This document shows positions 17,887-26,195 of a DNA stretch of 64,000 nt, piece by piece; within the stretch, counting starts at the first letter, position 1; every line of letters begins with the position of its first letter. Source of the DNA: Streptomyces sp. ISL-98 (lineage in GTDB: Bacteria; Actinomycetota; Actinomycetes; Streptomycetales; Streptomycetaceae); the NCBI RefSeq assembly GCF_018614055.1, contig NZ_JAGGPB010000018.1, positions 1 through 64,000 of the forward strand, given 5' to 3'. Both the position numbers and the translations under genes were made by a program. Under the pieces are notes generated by a model. The model was not told the origin of the DNA. It searched no databases and saw nothing but the letters and a program-made list of their open reading frames with translations.

Positions 17887-19371
17887 TTAGCCGGGTGTGG
17901 GGACGTACTCGGACTCGGCCTCGGGCTCGGGTTCCGCCCCGCGGCCCGCCAGCCGCTCGCGCCAGGCGGCCAGCACCGCGGCGTCGGTCGGGCGGGTGGC
18001 CAGGCTGGCGACGACGTACGCCGCGAGGGCCAGCAACAGGCCGTAGTAGACGGGCTCGTTGGCAAGGATGCCGTACACCGCCATCAGACCGACGACCGCG
18101 ACTCCGCCGACGGTCACGGACGCCAGCGCGCCGTACACCGTGCCGCGCTTCCAGAGCAGACCGCCGAGGATCGGCACCAGCAGGCCGCCGACCAGGAGGT
18201 TGTAGGCGACGGTGAGGGCCTCGACGACGTTGTTGAGCGCGATCGCTATGCAGATGACGCCGATGCCCATGATCAGGGTGAAGGCGCGGTTGCCGCGCAC
18301 CTCGTCGTGCGCCTCGTCGCCGTCGTCCGCCCGCGATACGACGCCGCGCAGCCGGGACCAGATGTCGTTGTTGGCGACCGTGGCGCAGGCGATCAGCGCG
18401 CCGGACGAGGTCGACATCACGGCGGCCAGCGCCGCAGCGAGGACCAGGCCGCGGACGCCCATCGGCAGCTCGTCCCTGACGATGGTCGCGAAGGCGTCGT
18501 CCGCGTTGGCGAGGTTCGGGTAGAGGACCTTGGCGGCGGTGCCGATGACGGCGCCGGCGAGGGCGTACACCAGGCAGTACGTACCGGCGACCGTGCCGCC
18601 GTACCGCGCGACCTTGTCGCTGCGGGCCGTGAAGACGCGCTGCCAGATGTCCTGGCCGATCAGCATGCCGAAGGTATAGATCAGCACGTACGTGAAGATC
18701 GTCTCGCCGCCGATGCCCAGCGGGTCGAAGTACTCGGTGGGCAGCTTCGCCTTCATCTCGCTGAAGCCGCCCGCCTTGACGACCGCGATCGGCAGGAGCA
18801 GGAGCAGCACGCCGATCGTCTTGACGACGAACTGCACCATGTCGGTGAGAGTGATCGACCACATGCCACCGAGCGTCGAGTACGCGACGACGATGGCGCC
18901 GCCGAGGATGATCGACACTTCGCGGTCCATGCTGAAGATGACGTCGAAGATCGTGGCGTACGCGATGGTGGAAGTGACGGCGAGCATGAGCGTGTACGCC
19001 CACATGACGACGCCCGAGATGATGCCGGCGCGGCCGCCGCCGTACCGGAGATCGAGCATCTCGGAGACGGTGTAGACCTTCAGGCGGGCAATGCGCGCGG
19101 AGAAGAAGATGCTGAGCGCGAGGAGTCCGAGGCCGATGGCGAAGACCATCCAGGCGCCGGAGAGGCCGTACTGGTAGCCGAGGCCGACGCCGCCGATGGT
19201 GGAGGCGCCGCCGAGGACAATGGCGGCCATCGTGCCGGAGTACATGGACGGGCCGAGTCGGCGGCCCGCCACCAGGAATTCGCTCTTGGACTTGGCGCGG
19301 CGCATGCCCCACCAGCCCATGGCCAGCATTCCGGCCAAGTAGATGACGATCACTGTGTAGTCGATGGCCAT
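17887..19371 (-). CDS. Sodium:solute symporter (SSS family)
   Basis: The protein is 494 aa starting at ATG 19371 with AAGGAGGG at optimal spacing. About 13 membrane spans are visible, beginning 'VIVIYLAGMLAMGWWGM' (5-25). SSS landmarks include 'GRRLGPSMYSGTMAAIVLGG' near the first core helix and 'AALAAVMSTSSGALIACAT' with the conserved Ser/Thr of the Na+ site. A charged tail follows after about residue 470. SSS proteins import amino acids, carboxylates, urea, sugars or proline with Na+. Next to the ureohydrolase and ThDP enzyme, import of a guanidino compound or related amino acid is the likeliest job. It is divergent from the PucR-type regulator. Confidence 0.88.
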   Translation of the reverse strand: MAIDYTVIVIYLAGMLAMGWWGMRRAKSKSEFLVAGRRLGPSMYSGTMAAIVLGGASTIGGVGLGYQYGLSGAWMVFAIGLGLLALSIFFSARIARLKVYTVSEMLDLRYGGGRAGIISGVVMWAYTLMLAVTSTIAYATIFDVIFSMDREVSIILGGAIVVAYSTLGGMWSITLTDMVQFVVKTIGVLLLLLPIAVVKAGGFSEMKAKLPTEYFDPLGIGGETIFTYVLIYTFGMLIGQDIWQRVFTARSDKVARYGGTVAGTYCLVYALAGAVIGTAAKVLYPNLANADDAFATIVRDELPMGVRGLVLAAALAAVMSTSSGALIACATVANNDIWSRLRGVVSRADDGDEAHDEVRGNRAFTLIMGIGVICIAIALNNVVEALTVAYNLLVGGLLVPILGGLLWKRGTVYGALASVTVGGVAVVGLMAVYGILANEPVYYGLLLALAAYVVASLATRPTDAAVLAAWRERLAGRGAEPEPEAESEYVPTPG

Positions 19372-19521
19372 GGGCCCTCCTTCGCGCAACCTCAGTGGCG
19401 TGTCGTGCAGGGATCTCAGGGAGTCCGGCGGCTCTTGTGCGGGGACATCCGCCCGTACCCGCGGCCGCCGGTCGGCACGACAGTAGGTGGCCGGAAGGCA
19501 ACGCTGAAGTGTACGTTTCAT

Positions 19522-19556
19522 CCATCCTCACGAGCCCATATGGATGGACCATCCAT
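19522..19556. promoter_or_regulatory. Palindrome at the start of the PucR-type gene
   Basis: ATGGATGG-A-CCATCCAT (19540-19556) is a perfect inverted repeat with 8-bp arms; an extra half-site CCATCC lies at 19522-19527. It overlaps the translation start region and one possible ATG. A bound protein or an RNA hairpin here would limit expression, so autoregulation is plausible. Confidence 0.5.
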
Positions 19557-21075
19557 GCAGGAACCATCACCCGCCTCCCCACCGTCCCCGGCGATCCCGC
19601 TGGCCGCACTGCTGGCCCGGGAGGATCTCGGACTGCGCCGGATCGCGGGCCCCGAGGACGCCGACGTGCACTGGGTGCACACCTCGGAGATGGCCGACCC
19701 GTACCCGTACCTGCTGGGCGGCGAGCTGCTGCTCACGGCGGGCGTCCTGCTGACGGACGCGGACCACTACGTGTCCCGGGTCGCTCAGGCGGGTGCGGCG
19801 GCGCTCGGTTTCGGCGTCGCGCCGGTGTACGACACGGTCCCTCCGGCGCTGGTCGAGGCGTGCGACCGCTACGGCCTGCCCCTTCTGGAGGTCCCGCCGC
19901 CGACCACGTTCACGGCGATCGCCCGCGCGGTGTGGCGCCTGATGGCGGAGGCCCGCCACCGCGAGCTGCGCCGCGTGACCGAGGCCCAACAGGGCCTGGC
20001 GACGGCGGCGGCCCGCCCCGACCCGGTCCCGGCGGTCCTGAACCAGCTCACGGCGAGGCTGGGCGGCGCGTGGGCGGTACTCCTGTCGCCGGAGGGCGCC
20101 CCGCTGGCGGCAGCCGGCAGCCCGCCTCCCCCGGAGGCGCAGACCGCCCTGACCCACCTGGCCCGGGTGGTGAACCCCTCGGGAAGGGGTGGGGTGGGGG
20201 AGATCTCCGCCCCCAGGGCCGCGCCCTCCTCCGCCACCGACGCCGTCGGCGGCACCCATCTCGCCGCCTACGCCCTCACCGGCGGCCAGGACCTCGTCCT
20301 CGGGGTTGCCTCCGAGCGGCGTACGGCCGGGGACCACACCATCGCCGGGGTCGCCGTCGTACTGCTGTCGCTGCTGACCACGCCCCACCAGGGCACCGCC
20401 GAAGCCGGCCGCGCCGCCGCGCTGGTGCGGCTGCTGCTGGGGGCGGACCCCGCCGACGTGGCGCCGGAGCTGGGCGCGGGCGAGTGGACGGCGGTGCACG
20501 CCCGGCCGACCGGCCAGGGCAGGGGCGCGGCGGGGAGCACCGCAGCGGGCGCCCCCCGGGGCCCGCTCGCCGCCGCAGCGCTCGGGGCCGCGCTCGGCAG
20601 CGCGCTGGTGGACGCGGCGGAGGACGGCGGGGTGCGGGTCCTGGTGAGCGGAGCCCGCGACATCGCGCCGCAGCCCGGCTGGACGCTCGGCGTGAGCTCC
20701 CCCGTCCCCGCGCGCGACCTCCCGGCGGCCGACACCCGCGCCGCCCAGGCGGTACGCCGCGCCGAGGCCACCCGCAGCCCCCTGGTGCGGGACCGGGGGG
20801 AGCCCGGGGCGGGCGTCGCATCGCTGGTCGCGCCGGACGAAGCCCGGGCGCACGCTCGCGCGCAGCTGGCACCGATCGCGGCCTCCCCGGCGCTCACCGA
20901 GACGCTGCGCACCTGGCTGTCGCTGCACGGGAGCTGGGACCGTACGGCCGTCGCGCTGGACGTACACCGCAATACGGTCCGCCAGCGCATCGCCCGCTGC
21001 GCGACCCTCCTCGGGGCCGACCTCGACGACGCGGACGTACGGATGGACCTCTGGTTCGCGCTGCGCTGGCTGTGA
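19555..21075 (+). CDS. PucR-type transcriptional regulator
   Basis: The protein is 506 aa. Residues about 8-125 match the purine-catabolism-regulator-like N-terminal domain ('WVHTSEMADPYPYLLGGELL', 'GAAALGFGVAPVYDTVPPAL'). A central variable domain follows, and the C-terminal 55 residues are the PucR helix-turn-helix ('GSWDRTAVALDVHRNTVRQR'). The ATG at 19555 has GGATGG at 6-7 nt; the in-frame ATG at 19540 has only a weak site. Divergent placement from the symporter suggests it regulates the symporter-ureohydrolase-ThDP genes. PucR-family members usually respond to nitrogen-compound effectors. Confidence 0.87.
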   Translation: MQEPSPASPPSPAIPLAALLAREDLGLRRIAGPEDADVHWVHTSEMADPYPYLLGGELLLTAGVLLTDADHYVSRVAQAGAAALGFGVAPVYDTVPPALVEACDRYGLPLLEVPPPTTFTAIARAVWRLMAEARHRELRRVTEAQQGLATAAARPDPVPAVLNQLTARLGGAWAVLLSPEGAPLAAAGSPPPPEAQTALTHLARVVNPSGRGGVGEISAPRAAPSSATDAVGGTHLAAYALTGGQDLVLGVASERRTAGDHTIAGVAVVLLSLLTTPHQGTAEAGRAAALVRLLLGADPADVAPELGAGEWTAVHARPTGQGRGAAGSTAAGAPRGPLAAAALGAALGSALVDAAEDGGVRVLVSGARDIAPQPGWTLGVSSPVPARDLPAADTRAAQAVRRAEATRSPLVRDRGEPGAGVASLVAPDEARAHARAQLAPIAASPALTETLRTWLSLHGSWDRTAVALDVHRNTVRQRIARCATLLGADLDDADVRMDLWFALRWL

Positions 21076-21134
21076 CGCGTACGACCGTCCCGCACCCTCG
21101 ACAGCCCCGGTGACCACCCGGTAACTTAGGAATG

Positions 21135-21147
21135 AGCAAGCGCTTAG
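21135..21147. promoter_or_regulatory. Possible TetR-type operator before the acyl-CoA dehydrogenase gene
   Basis: AGCAAGCGCTTAG is centred on the 8-bp palindrome AAGCGCTT (21138-21145), 36 nt before the GTG start. It resembles the AAGCAAG...CTTGCTT sites of actinobacterial TetR repressors of fatty-acid or sterol catabolism such as KstR2, but matches only the core. Confidence 0.4.
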
Positions 21148-21182
21148 ACAATGCAGCAGAGCCCAGAGGGAGGGCGTGACCC

Positions 21183-22340
21183 GTGCGCCGTAGCGTGTAC
21201 AACGAGGACCACGAGGCGTTCCGGGAGACCATCCGGGCCTTCATCGAGGCCGAGGTAGTCCCGGTCTACGACGAGTGGTTTGCGGCGGGCCAAGCGCCTC
21301 GCGACTTCTACTACAAGCTCGGTGAGCTGGGCGTCTTCGGCATCGAGGTGCCGGAGGAGTTCGGCGGCGCGGGCCTGGAGACCTTCAAGTTCGAGGCCGT
21401 CATGGCCGAGGAGACCGCCCGCGCAGGCGTCAACTTCGGCGGCTCCGGCGTGCACGTCCTGCTCTGCCTGCCGTACCTCAAGGCGTACGCGACGGACGAG
21501 CAGAAGAAGCGCTGGCTGCCCGACTTCGTGTCCGGCGAGACGATGTACGCCATCGCCATGACCGAGCCCGGCACCGGCTCCGACCTCGCGGGCATGAAGA
21601 CCACCGCCAAGCTCTCCGAGGACGGCACGCACTACGTCCTCAACGGCGCCAAGACCTTCATCACCGGTGGCGTCCACGCGGACCGTGTCATCGTCTGCGC
21701 CCGTACGGCCGCCCCCACCGCCGAGGACCGCCGTCACGGCATCTCGCTCTTCGTCGTCGACACCAAGGCCGAGGGCTACGCGGTCGGCCGCAAGCTCGAC
21801 AAGCTGGGGCTGAAGACCTCCGACACCGCCGAGCTCTCCTTCACCGACGTCAAGGTCCCGGCCGAGGACCTCCTCGGTGAGGAGAACAAGGGCTTCTACT
21901 ACCTCGGCCAGAACCTGCCGCAGGAGCGCCTCGGCATCGCGGTCGGCGCGTACGCCCAGGCCAAGGCCGCGATCCGGTTCGCGCAGCAGTACGTCGAGGA
22001 GCGCACCGTCTTCGGCAAGCCGGTGGCCGCGTTCCAGAACACCAAGTTCGAACTGGCCGCCTGCAAGGCCGAGGTGGACGCCGCCGAGGCGGTCGTCGAC
22101 CGCGCCATCGAGGCCATCGACGCCGGTGAGCTGACCGCGGCCGAGGCCGCGTCCGCGAAGCTGTTCTGCACCGAGGTCGCGCACCGCGTCATCGACAAGT
22201 GCCTCCAGCTGCACGGCGGTTACGGCTTCATGAACGAGTACCCGATCGCCCGCCTGTACGCGGACAACCGCGTCAACCGCATCTACGGCGGCACCAGCGA
22301 GGTCATGAAGATGATCATCGCGAAGGACATGGGCCTGTAA
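21183..22340 (+). CDS. Acyl-CoA dehydrogenase
   Basis: The protein is 385 aa from GTG 21183 with GGGAGGG at about 8 nt. It has the complete ACAD layout: N-terminal helical domain with 'FGIEVPEEFGGAGLETF', the FAD/substrate signature 'YAIAMTEPGTGSDLAGMKT' (about 120-138), a beta domain with 'VLNGAKTFITGG', and a C-terminal domain with 'KCLQLHGGYGFMNEYPIARL' and 'NRIYGGTSEVMKMIIAKDMG', which covers the usual catalytic Glu region. It oxidises an acyl-CoA to the 2-enoyl-CoA with FAD and passes electrons to ETF. Chain specificity is not evident. The tesB-like gene follows 37 nt downstream, suggesting a small acyl-CoA operon. Confidence 0.92.
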   Translation: MRRSVYNEDHEAFRETIRAFIEAEVVPVYDEWFAAGQAPRDFYYKLGELGVFGIEVPEEFGGAGLETFKFEAVMAEETARAGVNFGGSGVHVLLCLPYLKAYATDEQKKRWLPDFVSGETMYAIAMTEPGTGSDLAGMKTTAKLSEDGTHYVLNGAKTFITGGVHADRVIVCARTAAPTAEDRRHGISLFVVDTKAEGYAVGRKLDKLGLKTSDTAELSFTDVKVPAEDLLGEENKGFYYLGQNLPQERLGIAVGAYAQAKAAIRFAQQYVEERTVFGKPVAAFQNTKFELAACKAEVDAAEAVVDRAIEAIDAGELTAAEAASAKLFCTEVAHRVIDKCLQLHGGYGFMNEYPIARLYADNRVNRIYGGTSEVMKMIIAKDMGL

Positions 22341-22377
22341 GACCCGCCTCCTTCAACGGCCCTGTAGAACTGCCCTC

Positions 22378-23253
22378 ATGAACAAGGCACTCGACGCCCT
22401 CCTCGATCTGCTCGACCTGGAGCAGATCGAGGAGGACATCTTCCGAGGCGTGAGCCGTCCGGCGATCGTCCCCCGCGTCTTCGGCGGTCAGGTCGCGGCC
22501 CAGGCCCTCGTCGCCGCGGGCCGCACCGTGCCGGCCGACCGCCTCGCCCACTCCCTCCACGCGTACTTCCTGCGCGCGGGGGACCCGGGGGCGCCGATCG
22601 TCTATACGGTCGACCGCATCCGCGACGGCCGTTCGTTCACCACGCGCCGCGTCGTGGCGGTCCAGCACGGCCAGCCGATCTTCCACCTCTCCGCGTCGTT
22701 CCAGACGTACGAAGAGGGCCTGGAACACCAGGCGCCGATGCCGCCGTCCCCCTCCCCGGAAACGCTCCCCACCGCCGCGCAGATGCTCCCGGCGTACGCG
22801 GACCACTTCCGCGACCCCGCCGTCGTCGACCGGCTGCTCGAAGCCCGCGCGGCAGTTGATCTGCGCTACGTCGACGCCCCGCCGTACGGCACCGTCGGCG
22901 AACCGCGCGACCCGAGCTCGCAGGTCTGGTTCCGTACGAACGGCAAACTCGCCGACGACCCGCTCCTCCACGTCTGCCTGGCGACCTACGTCTCCGACAT
23001 GACGCTGCTCGACTCGGTGCTGCTCGCCCACGGGCGGGGTGGCTGGGCGGTGGGCGACGTGGTCGGGGCCTCCCTCGACCACGCGATGTGGTTCCACCGG
23101 CCCTTCCGGGCGGACGAATGGCTGCTGTACGACCAGGAGTCGCCGTCGGCGTCGGGCGGACGGGGGCTGGGCCAGGCCAGGATCTACACGCAGGACGGGC
23201 GGCTGGCGATCACCGTCATCCAGGAGGGCGTGGTCCGCGTCCCTAGGCGATGA
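22378..23253 (+). CDS. tesB: Acyl-CoA thioesterase II (TesB family)
   Basis: The protein is 291 aa, the usual TesB length, forming a double hotdog. The N-terminal hotdog has 'FGGQVAAQALVAAGRTVPAD' and 'SLHAYFLRAGDPGAPIVYTV'. The C-terminal one has 'GASLDHAMWFHRPFRADEWL' with the catalytic Asp, then 'DQESPSASGGRGLGQARIY' with the Ser and Gln of the Asp-Ser/Thr-Gln triad. It hydrolyses acyl-CoA to free acid and CoA. Its last 11 nt overlap the end of the convergent gene at 23243. Confidence 0.9.
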   Translation: MNKALDALLDLLDLEQIEEDIFRGVSRPAIVPRVFGGQVAAQALVAAGRTVPADRLAHSLHAYFLRAGDPGAPIVYTVDRIRDGRSFTTRRVVAVQHGQPIFHLSASFQTYEEGLEHQAPMPPSPSPETLPTAAQMLPAYADHFRDPAVVDRLLEARAAVDLRYVDAPPYGTVGEPRDPSSQVWFRTNGKLADDPLLHVCLATYVSDMTLLDSVLLAHGRGGWAVGDVVGASLDHAMWFHRPFRADEWLLYDQESPSASGGRGLGQARIYTQDGRLAITVIQEGVVRVPRR

Positions 23254-24025
23254 GTCCTGCCGCATCGAGCAGATACTCCGTCAGCGGCTCGTAGTACCGC
23301 GGGTCGACGACATGGTCGTCGAGCGGAACGGCCACCTGAAGGGTGCCTTCAGCCTCGCCGATGAAAAGGGCGGGGTCGTTGCAGTCGGCGTACCCGACGG
23401 AGTCGATCCCGCGCTGCCCAGCGCGCCCGGCCCAGCCGTGGTCGGCGACGACGAGGTCGGGCAGCGCGCTTCCCTCGGCCTCCAGCGCGTCCAGAATGGC
23501 GTTCATCGGCTCCGGCGAATGGGTGTGCCACAGGCTGGCGCCACGCTCGAAGAGAGCGACGTCGGCGAACTGGACGACGTACCCCTCGTCCGCGACGAGC
23601 CCGCCCGGAATCCGCACGATGTCGCACCCGGCGGCCCGCAGCCCGGCCGCAGTCCTGCTGTGTACGTCGATCAGCGCACCGGGGTGCCCGGTCGCGAACA
23701 GCACCCGCTGCTTCCCGGCGGCGGCCTTGCGCAGCCGGGCGGCCATCCGGTCGAGGGCGTCGACGGTCAGCTCGGGGTCAATGGTGTCCTGCCCTGCGCG
23801 GTGCTCGGGATCGTCACTTACGCCGCAGCGCTCCGCCATGACGGCGAGGACGTCCTGCTCGTCGGCCCACCTGTCCCCCAGCTCCAGACCCAGCCAGTAG
23901 TGGCGGTCGCCGTTGGCGAGCTTGCGGTAGTGGGAGAGGTTGTTGTCGCGGGGGGTGGCGACGTCTCCGGCGATACGGGTGCGGACTAGGTGGTCGACGA
24001 GGGCGGCACGGCTGGGTATCGGCAT
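23243..24025 (-). CDS. Conserved protein, annotated as phosphatase in relatives
   Basis: The protein is 260 aa, start ATG 24025. Recognisable segments are 'VRTRIAGDVATPRDNNLSHY', 'WLGLELGDRWADEQDVLAVM', 'VLFATGHPGALIDVHSRTAA', 'LPDLVVADHGWAGRAG' and 'IDSVGYADCNDPALFIGEAE'. Close relatives in Streptomyces are, from memory, labelled phosphatase; I see no classical HAD, PAP2 or histidine-phosphatase motif, but the conserved His and Asp residues ('TGHPG', 'ADHG', 'DCNDPA') suggest a metal-dependent hydrolase. The 3' ends of this gene and the tesB-like gene overlap by 11 nt. Confidence 0.7.
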   Translation of the reverse strand: MPIPSRAALVDHLVRTRIAGDVATPRDNNLSHYRKLANGDRHYWLGLELGDRWADEQDVLAVMAERCGVSDDPEHRAGQDTIDPELTVDALDRMAARLRKAAAGKQRVLFATGHPGALIDVHSRTAAGLRAAGCDIVRIPGGLVADEGYVVQFADVALFERGASLWHTHSPEPMNAILDALEAEGSALPDLVVADHGWAGRAGQRGIDSVGYADCNDPALFIGEAEGTLQVAVPLDDHVVDPRYYEPLTEYLLDAAGLIA

Positions 24026-24131
24026 GAACCCATTGTGCCGTCAGGCGAGCACGGCGCGCTGGACGCTGGGCCGAAGGCCCCACCTCCGGCCCGTCGGGGT
24101 TTCCCCCGGACGGAGTCCGGGAGGCGCTCCC

Positions 24132-24755
24132 TCAGCCGACCCCCGCCGGCGCCAACGCCCCGAACGCCCCGTGCGCAAGCCTCCGCAGCAGGCCCTCCAT
24201 CGCCGCCCGCCCCGGCAGCCCACTGCCGTAAGAACCGAGGTGCGGGGTCGAGTTGAGCAGCCCGAACACCGCGTGCACCGCCGACCGCGCCTCCGCCTCC
24301 GGCACATCCGAATTCAGCTCCCGCACCACCGCCACCCACAACTCGACGTACTGGCGCTGAAGCTGCCGTACCCGCTTGCGGTCACTGTCCCTGAGGCGGT
24401 CCAGTTCACGGTCGTGCAGGGTGATGAGGGGGCGGTCGTCGAGGGCGAAGTCGATGTGGCCGTCGATGAGGGAGGCGAGGACGGCCTCCGGGCTGCCGTC
24501 GGCAGCCTCCGCAACGGCCCGCTGCCTGCCGCCGTCCAGCAGCCGCTCACTGATGCCGACGAGCAGCTCGGCGAGCATGGCGTCCTTGCCCGGGAAGTGG
24601 CGGTAGAGACCGGGGCCGCTGATCCCTACGGCGGCGCCTATCTCGTCGACGCCCACACCGTGGAAGCCGCGTTCGGCAAAGAGGCGCGCGGCCTCCTTGA
24701 GGATCTGCTCGCGGCGGGTCGGAGCCGCGACGCGTGCGGCGGCGTTGGTGCTCAT
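24132..24755 (-). CDS. TetR-family regulator, probable repressor of the leucine catabolic operon
   Basis: The protein is 207 aa. The N-terminal helix-turn-helix is clear ('RREQILKEAARLFAERGFHG' then 'VDEIGAAVGISGPGLYRHFP', about 15-60); the C-terminal ligand domain is all-helical. A palindrome 20 nt before its start (24775-24794) is nearly identical to two in front of the carboxylase operon at 26275, so one protein probably controls both sites. It most likely senses an acyl-CoA or a leucine-pathway intermediate. The DUF418 membrane-protein gene lies just upstream on the same strand. Confidence 0.87.
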   Translation of the reverse strand: MSTNAAARVAAPTRREQILKEAARLFAERGFHGVGVDEIGAAVGISGPGLYRHFPGKDAMLAELLVGISERLLDGGRQRAVAEAADGSPEAVLASLIDGHIDFALDDRPLITLHDRELDRLRDSDRKRVRQLQRQYVELWVAVVRELNSDVPEAEARSAVHAVFGLLNSTPHLGSYGSGLPGRAAMEGLLRRLAHGAFGALAPAGVG

Positions 24756-24774
24756 GCGTCCATTCTAAACCGGT

Positions 24775-24794
24775 AGGTTAGCGGGCGTTAACCT
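24775..24794. promoter_or_regulatory. TetR-type operator, copy 1
   Basis: AGGTTAGCGGGCGTTAACCT is a 20-bp imperfect palindrome 20-39 nt before the TetR start. It shares GTTARCG...GTTAAC with the two sites at 26196-26243. Confidence 0.7.
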
Positions 24795-24822
24795 CTGCGA
24801 AACAGGCCCTCCGACCAGCACC

Positions 24823-26031
24823 TTACGGGCGCCCGCCGACCGTCACCGCCCGCAGCACCCACTCCACAGGCCCCAGCCGGTACCGGCGCATCAGCCGACC
24901 GCTGAGGGCGAGCTGTGCGCCGTACAGGACGAGCGCCCCGCACACCACGACCGCGGCGCCCACCCGGCCGTACAGACCGAGCCCGTAGCCGGTGAAGACC
25001 AGCGCCATGACTAGCGACTGGCTCAAGTAGTTGGTGAGCGCCATCCGCCCGGCGGGAGCCAGCCGGGCGGCGACGCGCCCGCCGCGACGGGTGCGCAGCC
25101 AAAGGAGCAGGGCACTGGCGTACGCGGCGGAGAGGGCCGGTGCCGTGATCGTGCCGACGGCGATGGCGAGCAGTTCCCAGCGCCCCGGGAGGGGGCCCGT
25201 AGCACCCGCCGCCATGAAGAGCGCCCCGGGCAGGCCGGCGCACAGGCCGATCAGGCACAGGCGGCGCAGCCGGGCCGGAGTGGCACGGCTGATCCACTGC
25301 CGCTTGCCGGCGGCGAAGCCCGCCAGGAAGGCGGCGACGACGAAGCCGCCCATGAGCACCGCCGCGGCGAGGTACTCGGGCCAGGCCCCGACATTCGCAC
25401 CGACGACGTCGGCGAAGCCGCCACGGTAGGCAGCGGTGAGCCGCGCCGCTTCGGCACCCATTTCGGCGTCCACCTCGGCCTCGTACGAGGCCCCGCCGAG
25501 CAGCCCGAGCAGGCCGACGAGCAGCAGCAGGCAGCCCGCGACGGCGAAGACCCAGATCGCGGCGGTGCGCGCGGCGGCGGGCGCGGCGCGGCGGGCGGCA
25601 AGCAGGAGGAGACCGAATACGGCGTACATCATCAGGATGTCGCCGGTGTAGAGGAATGCCGCGTGCAGCAGGCCGAGGACGAACAGGCCGAGCAGGCGAC
25701 GCGCCATGCGGGGCACGAAGCGGGCACCGGCGCGCTCGGCCGAGCCGATCTGGAGCGTGAAGCTGTAGCCGAAGAGGAAGGAGAAGAGCAGATAGAACTT
25801 GGCCTGCGCGAAGGCCACCACCAGCCATCCGGCGACACCGTCGGCACCGGAACCCGCGGCACTGCCGAGCCCCGCGACGTCCAGCCCGGACATGGTCATG
25901 ACGTTGACCAGGAGAATCCCGCCCAGCGCGAATCCGCGCAGCGCGTCGACCTCCAGGAGGCGCCGCCCGGAAGGCGTGGGCGTGGGCGTGGGCGGATGCA
26001 CCGGCCCCGTTGTCGTTGTCTCGTGGGCCAT
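24823..26031 (-). CDS. DUF418 family integral membrane protein
   Basis: The protein is 402 aa from ATG 26031 with GGGGGAC upstream; the frame continues upstream but reads low-complexity there. After a Thr/Pro-rich head it has 'LLEVDALRGFALGGILLVNV', the signature of YeiB/DUF418 proteins, then about ten membrane spans. The C-terminal DUF418 part contains 'LTNYLSQSLVMALVFTGYGL' and ends 'LMRRYRLGPVEWVLRAVTVG'. The function of this family is not established. It lies upstream of the TetR gene in the same direction. Confidence 0.85.
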   Translation of the reverse strand: MAHETTTTGPVHPPTPTPTPSGRRLLEVDALRGFALGGILLVNVMTMSGLDVAGLGSAAGSGADGVAGWLVVAFAQAKFYLLFSFLFGYSFTLQIGSAERAGARFVPRMARRLLGLFVLGLLHAAFLYTGDILMMYAVFGLLLLAARRAAPAAARTAAIWVFAVAGCLLLLVGLLGLLGGASYEAEVDAEMGAEAARLTAAYRGGFADVVGANVGAWPEYLAAAVLMGGFVVAAFLAGFAAGKRQWISRATPARLRRLCLIGLCAGLPGALFMAAGATGPLPGRWELLAIAVGTITAPALSAAYASALLLWLRTRRGGRVAARLAPAGRMALTNYLSQSLVMALVFTGYGLGLYGRVGAAVVVCGALVLYGAQLALSGRLMRRYRLGPVEWVLRAVTVGGRP

Positions 26032-26098
26032 ACGCCCGTCCCCCGTGTGCTGTTCGGTCCGATGTCGCGACCGGAGCATGACAGCCCGCCCGCCGGGG

Positions 26099-26144
26099 CG
26101 CGTCGCTCCACAGCACGAAAACGCGTCGCTCCACAGCACGAAAA
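26099..26144. repeat. Perfect 23-bp tandem duplication
   Basis: A 23-bp unit (CGCGTCGCTCCACAG plus CACGAAAA) occurs at 26099-26121 and exactly again at 26122-26144, between the divergent DUF418 gene and the carboxylase operon. Its role is unknown and replication slippage could explain it. Confidence 0.9.
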
Positions 26145-26195
26145 GGGGTCATCCCGGAGGACGAAATCCACCGGGAAGGTTCACCCTGGACAGGG

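Noticed and set aside
17842..21075. A 1077-codon plus-strand frame ending in the PucR-type regulator
   Set aside because: Its first 570 codons are the antisense of the symporter gene with low-complexity sequence; domain homology starts only near 19555.
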